Assembly: GCF_003182155.1 (NCBI RefSeq)
Contig: NZ_QGTG01000012.1
Location: forward strand, 124,001-188,000
Source of the DNA: Chitinophaga sp. S165
GTDB taxonomy: Bacteria; Bacteroidota; Bacteroidia; Chitinophagales; Chitinophagaceae
DNA: 64,000 nt
Direction of reading: 5' to 3'
Shown here: positions 27,024 to 36,400 of the stretch, one piece after another
Layout: each line of letters starts with the position of its first letter
Position numbering within the stretch: position 1 is the stretch's first letter
Notes under the pieces: model-generated
Databases searched by the model: none
What the model saw: the letters and a program-made list of their open reading frames with translations, nothing else
What the model was told of the DNA's origin: nothing
Position numbers and translations under genes: made by a program

Positions 27024-27374
27024 TCAAGACGCTACAATAATACGCCTGACAGTATTGTTCAATAATGCTTTGATCCTTGCTCTCTTTTCGTTAAGTTCTT
27101 TTTCCGGGAACTCGTTATAACGTTGGTATACATAATCAAACAGATCTACAAAATCCTGTCTGGCCTCTGCCCGTGTCCTGCCAACGGCGATCATTGCCAA
27201 CATATCATTCAGGATCATGTATTGGCCAGCTTCTTTGGTCATGACGGAAAGTAAAGGAAAATTTAAAACGTACTTCCTGCCCTCTCCATTTAACACTTTT
27301 ATTGAAAAGAGATAAGACTTAGGTCGTTTACGTTTGGGTGTGCACTTTTTCTTTTTTACTAAGGCATTTTCCAT
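27024..27374 (-). CDS. hypothetical small basic protein
   Basis: A 116-residue soluble protein with a strongly basic start (KKKKCTPKRKRPK). A beta-rich middle (YLFSIKVLNGEGRKYVLNFP) and a helical end containing VGRTRAEARQDFVDLFDYVY follow. The end recalls the R-x-E-A-x-x-D pattern of HicB-type antitoxins, but no HicA-like gene is adjacent, so no function is assigned. It lies 140 bases upstream of the DUF2157 gene on the same strand. Confidence 0.5.
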   Translation of the reverse strand: MENALVKKKKCTPKRKRPKSYLFSIKVLNGEGRKYVLNFPLLSVMTKEAGQYMILNDMLAMIAVGRTRAEARQDFVDLFDYVYQRYNEFPEKELNEKRARIKALLNNTVRRIIVAS

Positions 27375-28023
27375 ATGTGTAGTTTTTATTTACGGCATTC
27401 GGGAACCTAACAATTGGAAATTATTGCAACAATTGCTGCAGACAAATCTTTGAAAAAAATATGGCATGCTGTAAGAGGAAACCGGGTACAATGAATATCA
27501 GCTCTTCATCTTACAAACAATGGCGTTCACGTTCATTCGTTACAGTTACAATCAAACTGTACACAATTATAAAAAACAATTTACAGGATTTAGTTAATTG
27601 GAAGTTAATAAGTATTTTATTTTTTCCTCCTGCGATCCATACCTGTCGCAGGCTGCCATGCGCCCGACAATCTTTGTAATTACACCACATCCTTGCATCA
27701 GAAATATATTTTACCGCCTGCAATCGTTAGCAATTAAAATTTATTTTTTAAACTTCTGACAATCATATAGCTTTGTTGATACGAGAATGGAAGTATCCCC
27801 TTTTTAAGCAAAACCACATCAAGAACCTTATTTTTCTTTCACTAGCTACTCAATCAGAAACACCAGACCGGCAGCACACTGAATAGTTTCCTTTGTGAAG
27901 ATGATGATATACTCATCAAGAGTAAATCCTGCACGTGCATTCCTTTAGCACTTTTACTTACTTCAAATTCAACTTTGAATTTCGGATCGTTATTTCAGTT
28001 CACTCCAAAACATCACTACTCAA
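27375..28023. other. long AT-rich intergenic region before the papain-like gene
   Basis: About 650 bases between divergent genes. TAGCTTTG at 27768-27775 fits the -7 box, but no TTG sits at the right distance and it would leave a leader of 250 bases. No RNA gene or repeat is recognised. Confidence 0.45.
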
Positions 28024-29694
28024 ATGTCTAAGATCAAGATCTCAGAATTGGTAGCCGACCTTCAAAAGGCCGATACCCAGTGGCAGGCAAGAGAAACTAC
28101 TGTTTCCCAGCTGCCCGATCCTCAGCAAAAAGCGTTACTGGGTGTTGTCGTAAACACTGCGGAACTCGCATCTGTTATGAACAAGCGTGCTGCCGCAGCT
28201 CCGGTAGCCAATTTTGCACAACAGGTGGACTGGCGCAATCGTAATGGTAATCACATCACTCCTGTTAAAGATCAGGGTGGTTGCGGCTCCTGCGTATCAT
28301 TCTGCGCTACCTCCGTTACTGAAGCAATGGCGTCCATTGAAAAAGGACAATTGCTTAACCTCTCAGAAGCAGACCTCCATTTCTGTTCTTCGCATGGCGC
28401 TAATTGTAACGGATGGTGGCCTACTGATGCTTTCAGCCAGATCAAATCAAGAGGTATTCCAGATGAGCCCTGTTTCCCTTATGAATCAGCTTTTCCGGAT
28501 AATAATATCTGGAAACAACCTCCCAGTTGTAAGGTAGGCCCTAACCGCGATGCAAGGGCGGTAAAGATCACCAACTCTACTACTATTGCAAACATCACAG
28601 AAAGGAAAAACTACCTTACCAACAATGGTCCCTGTTCTGCCGTTATGCATGTTTACGAAGACTTCTTCTCTTATGCAGATGGCGTTTACAAACATGTCAG
28701 CGGTGCTGACTACGGTCTGCACTGCGTAACAGTGATCGGTTATTCTGAAATAGAAAACTGCTGGATCTGCAAGAACTCCTGGGGCACCGGATGGGGTAAA
28801 GGTGGATTCTTTAAGATCGCTTACGGACAAGCAGGCATAGATACAGAATTCCCATTCTGGACTGCAAGCGGTATTAAACTTCCTGCTCCTGCACATGGAT
28901 GGCATGGATATGAAAACCTGGGCGGATTATTATCATCCAGACCAAATGCTGTATCATGGGGACCAAACCGCATAGATGTTGTTGTACGCGGTATGGATTC
29001 TGCCGTTTACCACAAATGGTGGAACGGTACTTCATGGCTCGGTTGGGAATCACTGGGTGGACAGATCCAGGGCGCTCCTGCTATCTGCTCATGGGCATCC
29101 GGACGACTGGACATCTTTGCGCTGGGCCTCAATCACCACCTGTATCACAAATGGTATCAGGGTGGATGGAGCGGATGGGAGGATCTCGGTGGATTGTTAT
29201 CTTCAGAACCTGCCTGTGTTAGCTGGGGGCCAAACCGCATAGATATCTTCGCCCGTGGCATGAACTCTTCTATGTGGCATCTTTGGTGGAACGGCGCATG
29301 GCATGGCTGGGAAGATCTCGGAGGCGTTATCAACTCAGCGCCTGCAGTGTCTTCATGGGCGCCGGGACGGCTGGATTGTTTTGCCCGCGGCCTGAACAAC
29401 ACCCTCTGGCACAAATGGTATGATAACAAATGGAGCGGATGGGAAGATCTCAAATCCAGCATGTTTGGCAGTCCCGGTGCAGTATCATGGGGAGCAAACA
29501 GGATAGATGTATTCTACCCCGGACAAACTTACAACATGATGCATAAATGGTGGGATGGCTCGAAGTGGAGCGGAGACGAAAACCTTGGAGGTATACTTTC
29601 TTCTGACGTAGGTGTATCTTCATGGGCAGCTGGCCGCCTGGACTGCTTTGTACAAGGCACTGATTCCGCCATGTACCACAAATGGTATGTATAA
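28024..29694 (+). CDS. papain-family (C1A) cysteine protease with six-unit lectin propeller, no signal peptide
   Basis: Residues 1-66 are a helical pro-like segment. The papain domain (67 to about 285) has all catalytic residues: Q84 and C90 in KDQGGCGSCVSF, H232 in DYGLHCVTVIGY and N250 in CWICKNSWGTGWGKGGF. From residue 290 come six repeats of about 45 residues, each with GWE-LGG, a SWGPNRID or SWASGRLD strand, and a YHKWW/WHKWY end, as in PLL/tectonin-type sugar-binding propellers. It should therefore cut protein while bound to glycans. There is no signal peptide or T9SS tail, so the exit route is unknown. A chagasin-like inhibitor gene follows 108 bases downstream, which argues that the protease is active in the producer. 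Confidence 0.9.
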   Translation: MSKIKISELVADLQKADTQWQARETTVSQLPDPQQKALLGVVVNTAELASVMNKRAAAAPVANFAQQVDWRNRNGNHITPVKDQGGCGSCVSFCATSVTEAMASIEKGQLLNLSEADLHFCSSHGANCNGWWPTDAFSQIKSRGIPDEPCFPYESAFPDNNIWKQPPSCKVGPNRDARAVKITNSTTIANITERKNYLTNNGPCSAVMHVYEDFFSYADGVYKHVSGADYGLHCVTVIGYSEIENCWICKNSWGTGWGKGGFFKIAYGQAGIDTEFPFWTASGIKLPAPAHGWHGYENLGGLLSSRPNAVSWGPNRIDVVVRGMDSAVYHKWWNGTSWLGWESLGGQIQGAPAICSWASGRLDIFALGLNHHLYHKWYQGGWSGWEDLGGLLSSEPACVSWGPNRIDIFARGMNSSMWHLWWNGAWHGWEDLGGVINSAPAVSSWAPGRLDCFARGLNNTLWHKWYDNKWSGWEDLKSSMFGSPGAVSWGANRIDVFYPGQTYNMMHKWWDGSKWSGDENLGGILSSDVGVSSWAAGRLDCFVQGTDSAMYHKWYV

Positions 29695-29709
29695 ATAGTA
29701 GCTTATAAT

Positions 29710-29788
29710 TGCGAATTACGGTCTGCTATATGACCTTCTGGCCCGATGATTGCCGGATGTTATATAGTGACTGTAATTCGCATTTTAT
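29710..29788 (+). terminator. long hairpin between protease and inhibitor genes
   Basis: TGCGAATTAC (29710-29719) pairs exactly with GTAATTCGCA (29773-29782), with further pairing inside (GTC with GAC, TATA with TATA), then TTTT. It could terminate the protease transcript or attenuate read-through into the inhibitor gene. The upstream in-frame ATG at 29746 lies inside it, which favours the inhibitor start at 29803. Confidence 0.6.
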
Positions 29789-29802
29789 CAAAACCCAAAA
29801 CT

Positions 29803-30102
29803 ATGGAAAGCGAGGCTAAAGAAATAAAAGCTGGGAGTACCCTACCTGTTATTCTGCCAGGACTTGGCACTGCAGGCTTTCAGTGGTTTTACCAGGTCAG
29901 CGATACGGCATGTGTTGAGGTAAGACCGTACGACCATGCAGTTGATACCTTCAAACAAAATGTTGGCACCAGTAATGAAGAAGCCTTTGTCATCCTGGGG
30001 AAAGCTCCCGGACGGGCGACCGTTACCTTTGAACAGCGCCGTGTCTGGGAAAAAGAAGGCCAGGCCATTAATGGAAGAAGATTAGAAATAACCGTAACCT
30101 AA
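29803..30102 (+). CDS. chagasin-like (I42) cysteine protease inhibitor
   Basis: The protein of 99 residues has the inhibitor-loop layout of family I42. LPGLGTAGFQW stands where NPTTGY-W is found in chagasin, and the end has APGRATVTFEQRRVWE, matching the G-x-A-x-I-x-F and RPWE region. Chagasins block papain-type enzymes, and a papain-type gene is directly upstream, so a protease/protector pair is likely. There is no signal peptide, as for the protease. I start at 29803 (MESEAKEIK); the ATG at 29746 lies inside a hairpin and adds a non-family segment. The NPTTG motif is only partly kept. Confidence 0.75.
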   Translation: MESEAKEIKAGSTLPVILPGLGTAGFQWFYQVSDTACVEVRPYDHAVDTFKQNVGTSNEEAFVILGKAPGRATVTFEQRRVWEKEGQAINGRRLEITVT

Positions 30103-30385
30103 TCATTTTTAAATCCTACACCCTTTTAAAAGTGCCCGCTTTAGAACCCGGTAGCTGTAAAAAACAGCCTATCCCTTACCCGTTTTAACTATTGAAATAA
30201 AAAATATATATCCCCCTACCCACCCATTTTTCTCTTCTCCGAGTATTTACTGGTGAAAGTTAACTGTTGCTGGCGGAAGCTTCCTTCAGGGGCCTCCGGC
30301 GTTGTGCATGGCTATATGCCTATACCCTGCCAATTCATAGAGTTGGACAAAAGCTATAAAAGACCGAAATCTATAATGACCGTTC

Positions 30386-32827
30386 ATGAAGCGTATCTTT
30401 ACCCTATTATTATTCATCCATACCGGCACACAGCTACTGTATGCGCAAAACTATACTCCGGTGCCTGTTACCGGGTTCAATGCCGACATCGTAGCTGAAG
30501 CAGGCACCAATGCTGTGGCTGTCACATCTACCGTTATAGATGGCAGTAATCACATTCTGCATACACAGGCCTTCGCTGCTACTAATTTCATTGGCGGTGG
30601 TATCATCAACTCCGGCACTTTTGTAAGTGGCACGCGCACCTACCAGATGAATCCCTATACCGGTCCAAACGCATTATATCTTTCTGCAGGGGGTAATGTG
30701 GCGAACTCTCTACCTGCAGGCACACTTACACTGGCCACTCCGGGCAGTTTCAGCAAACTGAGTATCCTTGCTTTCGGCACAGAAAATAATAGTACCGTTA
30801 CCGTGACATTGAATTATACAGATGGTACGTCCGCGAATGCAGGCAATCTCCAGATCAAAGACTGGTTCTTCGGTACGCCTTTTATATTCAGTGGTATGGG
30901 GAGGTTAACCCGCACTACCGCTTCTCCCACTGTAGATGGTCTTCCTTCTAATCCGCGGATGTATGCATTTGATTTTAACATTCCCTGTGCTGATCAGGCG
31001 AAACAGATCAGGTCTGTTTCGTTCCTGTATGTACAAGGACCTAATATCAGTTCGAGAGCACTGATCATGGCACTTTCCGGTGTATCGTATACGCCGCTTA
31101 CCTATACACATACAGTAACGGATGCCATTTGCGGAGGTGCCAGCGGAAGCATCGCTGTAACAGCTGCAGGTGGAACACCGCCGCTTAACTATTCATGGAA
31201 TACAACTCCGGTGCAAACAACGCCTACTGCCACAGGGCTGGGCGCAGGTTTCTATACGTTGTCCATCAGAGATGCTAATAATTGCATCACTACTATTACG
31301 GATACCGTGGAAATGTCATCGCTGGTAAGCCTCACTGCAGCGGCCAATCCTACAAAGATCTGCGCAGGAGAAACGGCTACTCTATCTGTCACGGCGACAG
31401 GTGGCACTGCAACGAATTATTCATGGACGCCGGGAGCCGGTACAGGAAGTACCGTATCCGTTAGTCCTGCTGATACGACAGCTTATATTGTTTCCGCGCA
31501 GGATGCCTTTGGCTGCCTGATAAAAGATACTGTGGAAGTGGATGTTAAACCTACACCTGTGGCAGACTTCTCTGTGTTACCCGATGTTGTATGCCTCGGT
31601 TCAGGCAACACATTAACATTCACCGGAACTGCCGGTACAGCTGCAACCTATGACTGGCACAATTTTTCAGGAGCTACTATGCAAAGCGGTACCGGTGCCG
31701 GGCCATATGACATCCGCTTTGATGCAGCTGGTGTTTACCCCGTACGACTACAGGTTACGGAAGATGGTTGCGTATCTGACATTGTCACTCACGATATCAA
31801 TGTAGCACGGCCGCCAATTGCCGGTTTTACTGTCAGTAAAACGCCTGTTTGTGCAGGTGAGTCCACCACTATTAATTTCAATGGCAATTATACCGGCAAC
31901 GCTACTCCTGTATGGGATTGGGGAGGTGGCGTCGTGCAAAACGGAAGCGGCTTCGGACCATATACTGTTACTTACCAGCAGAGCGGCACAATACAACTCA
32001 TCGTACGGGATAATGTATGTACGGATACAGCCAACCCTGTTACGGTTACTGCCATTCCTATACCGGTAGCTGATTTCACCACAGATCTCACCACGGGTTG
32101 TGCTCCGGTTGATATCAGTTTTACCAATCGTTCACAACTGGCAGACAGCTATGAGTGGTCGCTCGAAAACGGCTACAATACAAACGATACGGATCCTGTG
32201 TATAGTTACAATACTCCAGGAACTTATACTATCACACTGACAGCCACCGCACAGGGCCAATGCTCTACAACCGTTACCAGGACAGCTTTGATCAAAATAC
32301 TGGCACCGCCTGTGGCAGGTTTTACAGCTACACCAGGAGAGAACGTTCCTGTAGAATTTAAGAACGGCAATTTCGTCTTCAACAACATTTCACAATATGC
32401 CATAGATTATAACTGGGATTTCGGAGATGGTAATACCTCTGATGCCGCTGCTCCACAACATAAATATGAACTGCCAGGCAGCTACCGGGTAACACTATAT
32501 GCAAAAAATGAAATTGGCTGTACCGATAGTGTCAGTCATGCATGGTATATCGTTACGCCAGACCTTGTACTGGAAATACCTAATGCGTTCAGTCCGAACG
32601 GAGACGGTATCAACGACCGCTGGAATATAGACGGATTGAAAGCAAGACCGTCTGCTACGACAGAGATCTACAACCGCTGGGGCCAGATCGTGTTTACAGG
32701 TATCGGTTATGCTCCATGGGATGGTACCCGTGCGGGCAGGTTGCTACCGGAAGGCACCTATTATTATGTCATCAAAACATCGGCAGACGAGAAGCCTTAT
32801 ACAGGATGGCTCGCACTGCTACGGTAA
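30386..32827 (+). CDS. secreted multi-domain protein with SprB and PKD-like repeats, type B T9SS tail
   Basis: The 813-residue protein has a signal peptide (cleavage after LLYAQ), an N-terminal beta domain of about 220 residues, and a SprB-type repeat (CGGASGSIAVTAAGGTPP, then YSWNT). Several PKD/Ig-like domains follow, with WDFGDGNTSDAAAPQHKY the clearest. The end is a CHU_C (gliding motility) domain: IPNAFSPNGDGINDRW and IYNRWGQIVF, with LLPEGTYYYVI before a final ALLR. Such proteins are exported by T9SS and attached to the surface or released; SprB repeats occur in motility adhesins. The next gene is a paralogue with the same N-terminal domain, 31 bases away. Confidence 0.88.
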   Translation: MKRIFTLLLFIHTGTQLLYAQNYTPVPVTGFNADIVAEAGTNAVAVTSTVIDGSNHILHTQAFAATNFIGGGIINSGTFVSGTRTYQMNPYTGPNALYLSAGGNVANSLPAGTLTLATPGSFSKLSILAFGTENNSTVTVTLNYTDGTSANAGNLQIKDWFFGTPFIFSGMGRLTRTTASPTVDGLPSNPRMYAFDFNIPCADQAKQIRSVSFLYVQGPNISSRALIMALSGVSYTPLTYTHTVTDAICGGASGSIAVTAAGGTPPLNYSWNTTPVQTTPTATGLGAGFYTLSIRDANNCITTITDTVEMSSLVSLTAAANPTKICAGETATLSVTATGGTATNYSWTPGAGTGSTVSVSPADTTAYIVSAQDAFGCLIKDTVEVDVKPTPVADFSVLPDVVCLGSGNTLTFTGTAGTAATYDWHNFSGATMQSGTGAGPYDIRFDAAGVYPVRLQVTEDGCVSDIVTHDINVARPPIAGFTVSKTPVCAGESTTINFNGNYTGNATPVWDWGGGVVQNGSGFGPYTVTYQQSGTIQLIVRDNVCTDTANPVTVTAIPIPVADFTTDLTTGCAPVDISFTNRSQLADSYEWSLENGYNTNDTDPVYSYNTPGTYTITLTATAQGQCSTTVTRTALIKILAPPVAGFTATPGENVPVEFKNGNFVFNNISQYAIDYNWDFGDGNTSDAAAPQHKYELPGSYRVTLYAKNEIGCTDSVSHAWYIVTPDLVLEIPNAFSPNGDGINDRWNIDGLKARPSATTEIYNRWGQIVFTGIGYAPWDGTRAGRLLPEGTYYYVIKTSADEKPYTGWLALLR

Positions 32828-32858
32828 TAAATTTAGTATCAACCAAAAATACAATTGA

Positions 32859-34817
32859 ATGAAACGTGTTCTTATTGTTGCCTCCATGCTGGTAATATGC
32901 GCCTGCAGGTTATACGCTCAAACCTATACGCCCATTGCCGTAACAGGTTTCAACAATGACGGAGTAGCCGAAACAGGCGTCAATGCTACAGCTGTGACCA
33001 CCACAGGGCTTGACATCCAGGAAAAAATACTCTACACATTTGATTTTGCTGCCGCCAATAGTTTAGACGCAGGGATAGCGAACGATGGTGTTTTTTCTAC
33101 CGGATTGCGTACTTATCAAATGGCGGGTTTTGCAGAAAACAATGTACTGTATCTGTCCAAACTGGGCGGCGTCCAGAATACAGTCGGTACAGGCACCCTG
33201 GCATTTACTACGCCCGGTGCATACAGTAAGATAAGCCTGTTATGCTTCTCTACCGAACAGGGAAGTACGCTGGGGATTACGTTCAACTATACAGACGGTA
33301 CAACATCACCACAGGTCGTTGCAAGCATCCTTGACTGGTTTGGCGGTATCAATCCTGTTTTTGATAGTTATGGCCGTATCAAAAGACAGCCTGCCGGACC
33401 GTATGCAGTAGAAGGACTTACCTCCAACGATCCACGTATTTATTGTATTGACATTGCTCCTGCATGTGAAAACCAGGCAAAGCCAATAGCATCTATCACT
33501 ATAGAATACCTCATAAGCGGCGACTTCAATAACCTGTCCAGGGCCGTCTTTCTTGCTGTATCAGGATTGGCTTATGTTCCCGTTGCTGTTACTCCAGATG
33601 TAACGAAAGCCACCTGCGGCAACAGCGACGGTAGTATTGCCATCACCGCTACCGGTGGTGCATTCCCGCTTACTTATTCATGGAATACCACGCCAGTGCA
33701 AACCACAGAGGTAGCTACCGGCCTGCCTGCAGGCACGTATACCTGTACTGTTACAGATGCCAATGGTTGTAACGCCGATTTTGCTGCTGATGTTAGTGAA
33801 GAATCCATGACGCTGCTGAAAGCCCTTGCCAAACCGGCCGATATTTGTTCCGGCACCACTACAAAGCTGTATGCAATACCTACCGGCGGCAATATGAGAT
33901 CATACACATGGGAACCAGGCAATATAACTGACTCCAGTTTTACCATTACACCTGATACCACTACTACCTTCAAGCTTACTGCGGAAGACCAGAATGGTTG
34001 CCGTGTAATAGACAGCATCAAAGTGACCGTTACTAAAAAACCGGTTGTGCCGCTTGTATCAGCACTGACCATCTGCCCCGATAGTACAGCTACTTTAAAA
34101 ATAGATAATGCCACAACACCTTTTACCTACAACTGGTACTCCTATCCTTCCGGCGGCGACGTGGAAGGACAGGGAGCAACCTATATCACACCGGCAGTGG
34201 GAGCTGAAACCACATGGTATGTGGAAGCAGTAAATGGTCCCTGCAGCAGCGACAGAACAGCGGTAACTGTTACACCGTATGACCGGGCTATCACGCCGGT
34301 AGTGAAAGCAGGAAATATTACTACTAACGGTGTTACCTTCACCTGGGAGCCAGTACCCGGTGCAACCGGCTATATTGTTTCTGTAGACGGCGGTACATAT
34401 GTAACACCAAGCACCGGAAACAACGGTACATCACATCTGGTAACCAGTATTACTAACCAGGAGTCGATATCTATTAAAGTGATCGCTCTTGGCCCTATAG
34501 CCTGTCAGAATAGTTTGCCAGGCCTGGCTTCCGCAAAACCGAAACCAGGAGAAATATTCATCCCGAATGCCTTTACGCCCAATGGCGACGGTAAGAATGA
34601 CAATTTCAAACCGGAGGGCACTACGATATCCGCCATTGACATGAAAGTATTCAATCAATGGGGAGAACTGATCTATCAGACTAATCAGCTGACTGGCTGG
34701 AATGGTACCTATAATGGTAAACTGCAGCCTACAGGAGTATACACTTACACTGTAAGAATTACACTGAATAATAAAACCGAACTGACAAAAAAAGGCGCCA
34801 TAAACCTTCTACGATAG
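32859..34817 (+). CDS. secreted SprB/Ig-like protein with type B T9SS tail, paralogue of the upstream gene
   Basis: The 652-residue product has a signal peptide (CRLYAQ) and shares its N-terminal beta domain with the preceding protein (TYTPIAVTGFNNDGVAETG against NYTPVPVTGFNADIVAEAG). A SprB-like repeat (CGNSDGSIAITATGGAFP), Ig-like domains and an FN3-like domain (GVTFTWEPVPGATGYIV) follow. It ends in a CHU_C domain (IPNAFTPNGDGKNDNF, FNQWGELIYQ, final NLLR). It lacks the PKD domains of its neighbour. The pair is one transcription unit closed by the terminator at 34843. Likely surface adhesins. Confidence 0.88.
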   Translation: MKRVLIVASMLVICACRLYAQTYTPIAVTGFNNDGVAETGVNATAVTTTGLDIQEKILYTFDFAAANSLDAGIANDGVFSTGLRTYQMAGFAENNVLYLSKLGGVQNTVGTGTLAFTTPGAYSKISLLCFSTEQGSTLGITFNYTDGTTSPQVVASILDWFGGINPVFDSYGRIKRQPAGPYAVEGLTSNDPRIYCIDIAPACENQAKPIASITIEYLISGDFNNLSRAVFLAVSGLAYVPVAVTPDVTKATCGNSDGSIAITATGGAFPLTYSWNTTPVQTTEVATGLPAGTYTCTVTDANGCNADFAADVSEESMTLLKALAKPADICSGTTTKLYAIPTGGNMRSYTWEPGNITDSSFTITPDTTTTFKLTAEDQNGCRVIDSIKVTVTKKPVVPLVSALTICPDSTATLKIDNATTPFTYNWYSYPSGGDVEGQGATYITPAVGAETTWYVEAVNGPCSSDRTAVTVTPYDRAITPVVKAGNITTNGVTFTWEPVPGATGYIVSVDGGTYVTPSTGNNGTSHLVTSITNQESISIKVIALGPIACQNSLPGLASAKPKPGEIFIPNAFTPNGDGKNDNFKPEGTTISAIDMKVFNQWGELIYQTNQLTGWNGTYNGKLQPTGVYTYTVRITLNNKTELTKKGAINLLR

Positions 34818-34842
34818 ACACTGTTAAAGATCCGTTTTATTC

Positions 34843-34885
34843 AAGGGCATTCTGAAAGTAGTATACTTTCGGAATGCCCTTCTTT
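34843..34885 (+). terminator. terminator after the two type B genes
   Basis: AAGGGCATTC (34843-34852) pairs with GAATGCCCTT (34872-34881), and the stem continues inward with GAAAGTA/TACTTTC. T-rich sequence follows. Confidence 0.85.
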
Positions 34886-35256
34886 ATTATAACACCGTTA
34901 GATAATGAGGACCGTACATCATTCCGCCCTGAAAAAACATTCAATGTATCTGAAACACAATCATTCATATAGTAATAGCCCAGACTACTAAAAAAGATAG
35001 TACCTTGCCGGGGGAATATTTAACAGCGGGATAAGCGTTTTCTACTCATCTTTGCGCCGTTGCATTTATTAACCTCCCATCAGGTTAAACGTCATGAGAA
35101 TAGACACAACGGACATGTTGCAGCATATAGAAACCACATCCACCATTAATCATTATAAAAGAAACAACATTAAAGCAGTGTGTATTGAGCATCATGGCTT
35201 CAATCTTCTCCAGATGTCTCTCCGTGCAAACACTAAAATTCTGAACTAATCTGACA
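34886..35256. other. intergenic region before the SDR gene
   Basis: About 370 bases. A 51-codon open frame (35094-35249) is present but has no recognisable character and is not called. No repeat or promoter box of good fit is seen. Confidence 0.45.
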
Positions 35257-36066
35257 ATGAAAAAAGTAATTCTCGTTACCGGCGCATCTACAGGCCTGGG
35301 TTTCGCTACTGCCAAAATACTGGCAGCAGAAGGGCATACCGTTTATGGCACCAGCCGGGATATCAAACGTATTAAAGATGCTCCTTTCAAGCCGCTGCAG
35401 ATGGACATTACCGACGATGCTTCTGTAAATACTGCCATTGCCCAGATCATCAAAAATGACGGCCAGATAGATGTGGTGGTTAACAACGCCGGTAATGGCA
35501 TTGTTGCACCGCTGTATGCAACGCCTGTGGACGAAGCCAAAAGACAATTTGAGGTAAATTTCTTCGGTATGGTGCGTGTGAACAGTGCTGTTCTTCCCGG
35601 AATGATCGAACGGAAAAGTGGCATGATCGTGCAGATCAGTTCATTGGGCGGTCTGTTCGGTTTGCCTTACCAGGGCATGTACTGTGCTTCCAAATTCGCG
35701 GTGGAAGGATACTCAGAAAGCCTTCGCATGGAACTATTATATACTGGCGTTAAAGTAGCTGTTGTAAATCCGGGCGACTTCAAAACCTCATTTACAGACA
35801 ACCGCGAGAAATTACCGTTTTCCCTGTCGCACGAGAAATTGCAAAAAGACTTCGATGCCGCCGTCGCCTGTATGGGAAGGGATGAACAGAATGGCAGTCA
35901 TCCGGATGTAGTGGCCAAAAAGATCAGTAAGATCATCTCCAAAGCCAATCCGGCACACAATTATCTGGTAGGCGCCCTGGGACAGACCATAGTACCGACG
36001 CTGAAAGCCATCCTCCCCGGAAAGATGTTCGCGAAGCTGATGAACGGCCACTATGGTATTAAATAG
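35257..36066 (+). CDS. short-chain dehydrogenase/reductase
   Basis: A 269-residue classical SDR: the nucleotide-binding VTGASTGLGFA (8-18), the structural NNAGNG, the catalytic serine in VQISSLGG and YCASK (Y142, K146). It performs NAD(P)-dependent oxidation or reduction of a small alcohol or ketone in the cytoplasm. The arginine in TSRD after the second strand hints at NADPH preference (inference). The substrate is unknown. It forms a single-gene unit with its own terminator. Confidence 0.9.
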   Translation: MKKVILVTGASTGLGFATAKILAAEGHTVYGTSRDIKRIKDAPFKPLQMDITDDASVNTAIAQIIKNDGQIDVVVNNAGNGIVAPLYATPVDEAKRQFEVNFFGMVRVNSAVLPGMIERKSGMIVQISSLGGLFGLPYQGMYCASKFAVEGYSESLRMELLYTGVKVAVVNPGDFKTSFTDNREKLPFSLSHEKLQKDFDAAVACMGRDEQNGSHPDVVAKKISKIISKANPAHNYLVGALGQTIVPTLKAILPGKMFAKLMNGHYGIK

Positions 36067-36108
36067 CCACATGCTCCTTTGAAGCACTCAGGAATTAGTA
36101 TATTTTGT

Positions 36109-36155
36109 AATAGGGTTGATTAATAGCCATTGCGCTTAATCAGCCCTATTTCTTT
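36109..36155 (+). terminator. terminator of the SDR gene
   Basis: AATAGGGTTGATTAA (36109-36123) pairs with TTAATCAGCCCTATT (36136-36150) with one G-U pair. T-rich sequence follows. Confidence 0.85.
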
Positions 36156-36294
36156 TCAGAGGCCCTTAAGCAACCCCGTCCGTAAAAAACTTTGATTTTT
36201 ACAACTATTCATTTGAATGAAACAATAAAACGAACAGGATTCTTGCCAACTTTACATCGTATTTGAAGGTACTCAACGGACAGAAGACAGTAAA

Positions 36295-36327
36295 AAAGAA
36301 CCACGTTTGACGGGTGGTTCTTTTTTT
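36295..36327 (+). terminator. second intrinsic terminator, without an upstream gene
   Basis: AAAGAACCAC (36295-36304) pairs perfectly with GTGGTTCTTT (36314-36323), with seven T following. It lies 140 bases beyond the SDR terminator, with no open frame in between, so it may end a small RNA that starts after 36155. Confidence 0.75.
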
Positions 36328-36400
36328 ATAGAATGTAACAGATATATAAAGTCATTACTTCAAGATTCCTTCAAAGTTTAAAACGAATTATGCAGTTGAT

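Noticed and set aside
35094..35249. 51-codon open frame upstream of the SDR gene
   Set aside because: No recognisable motif, signal or operon spacing; not longer than expected by chance.
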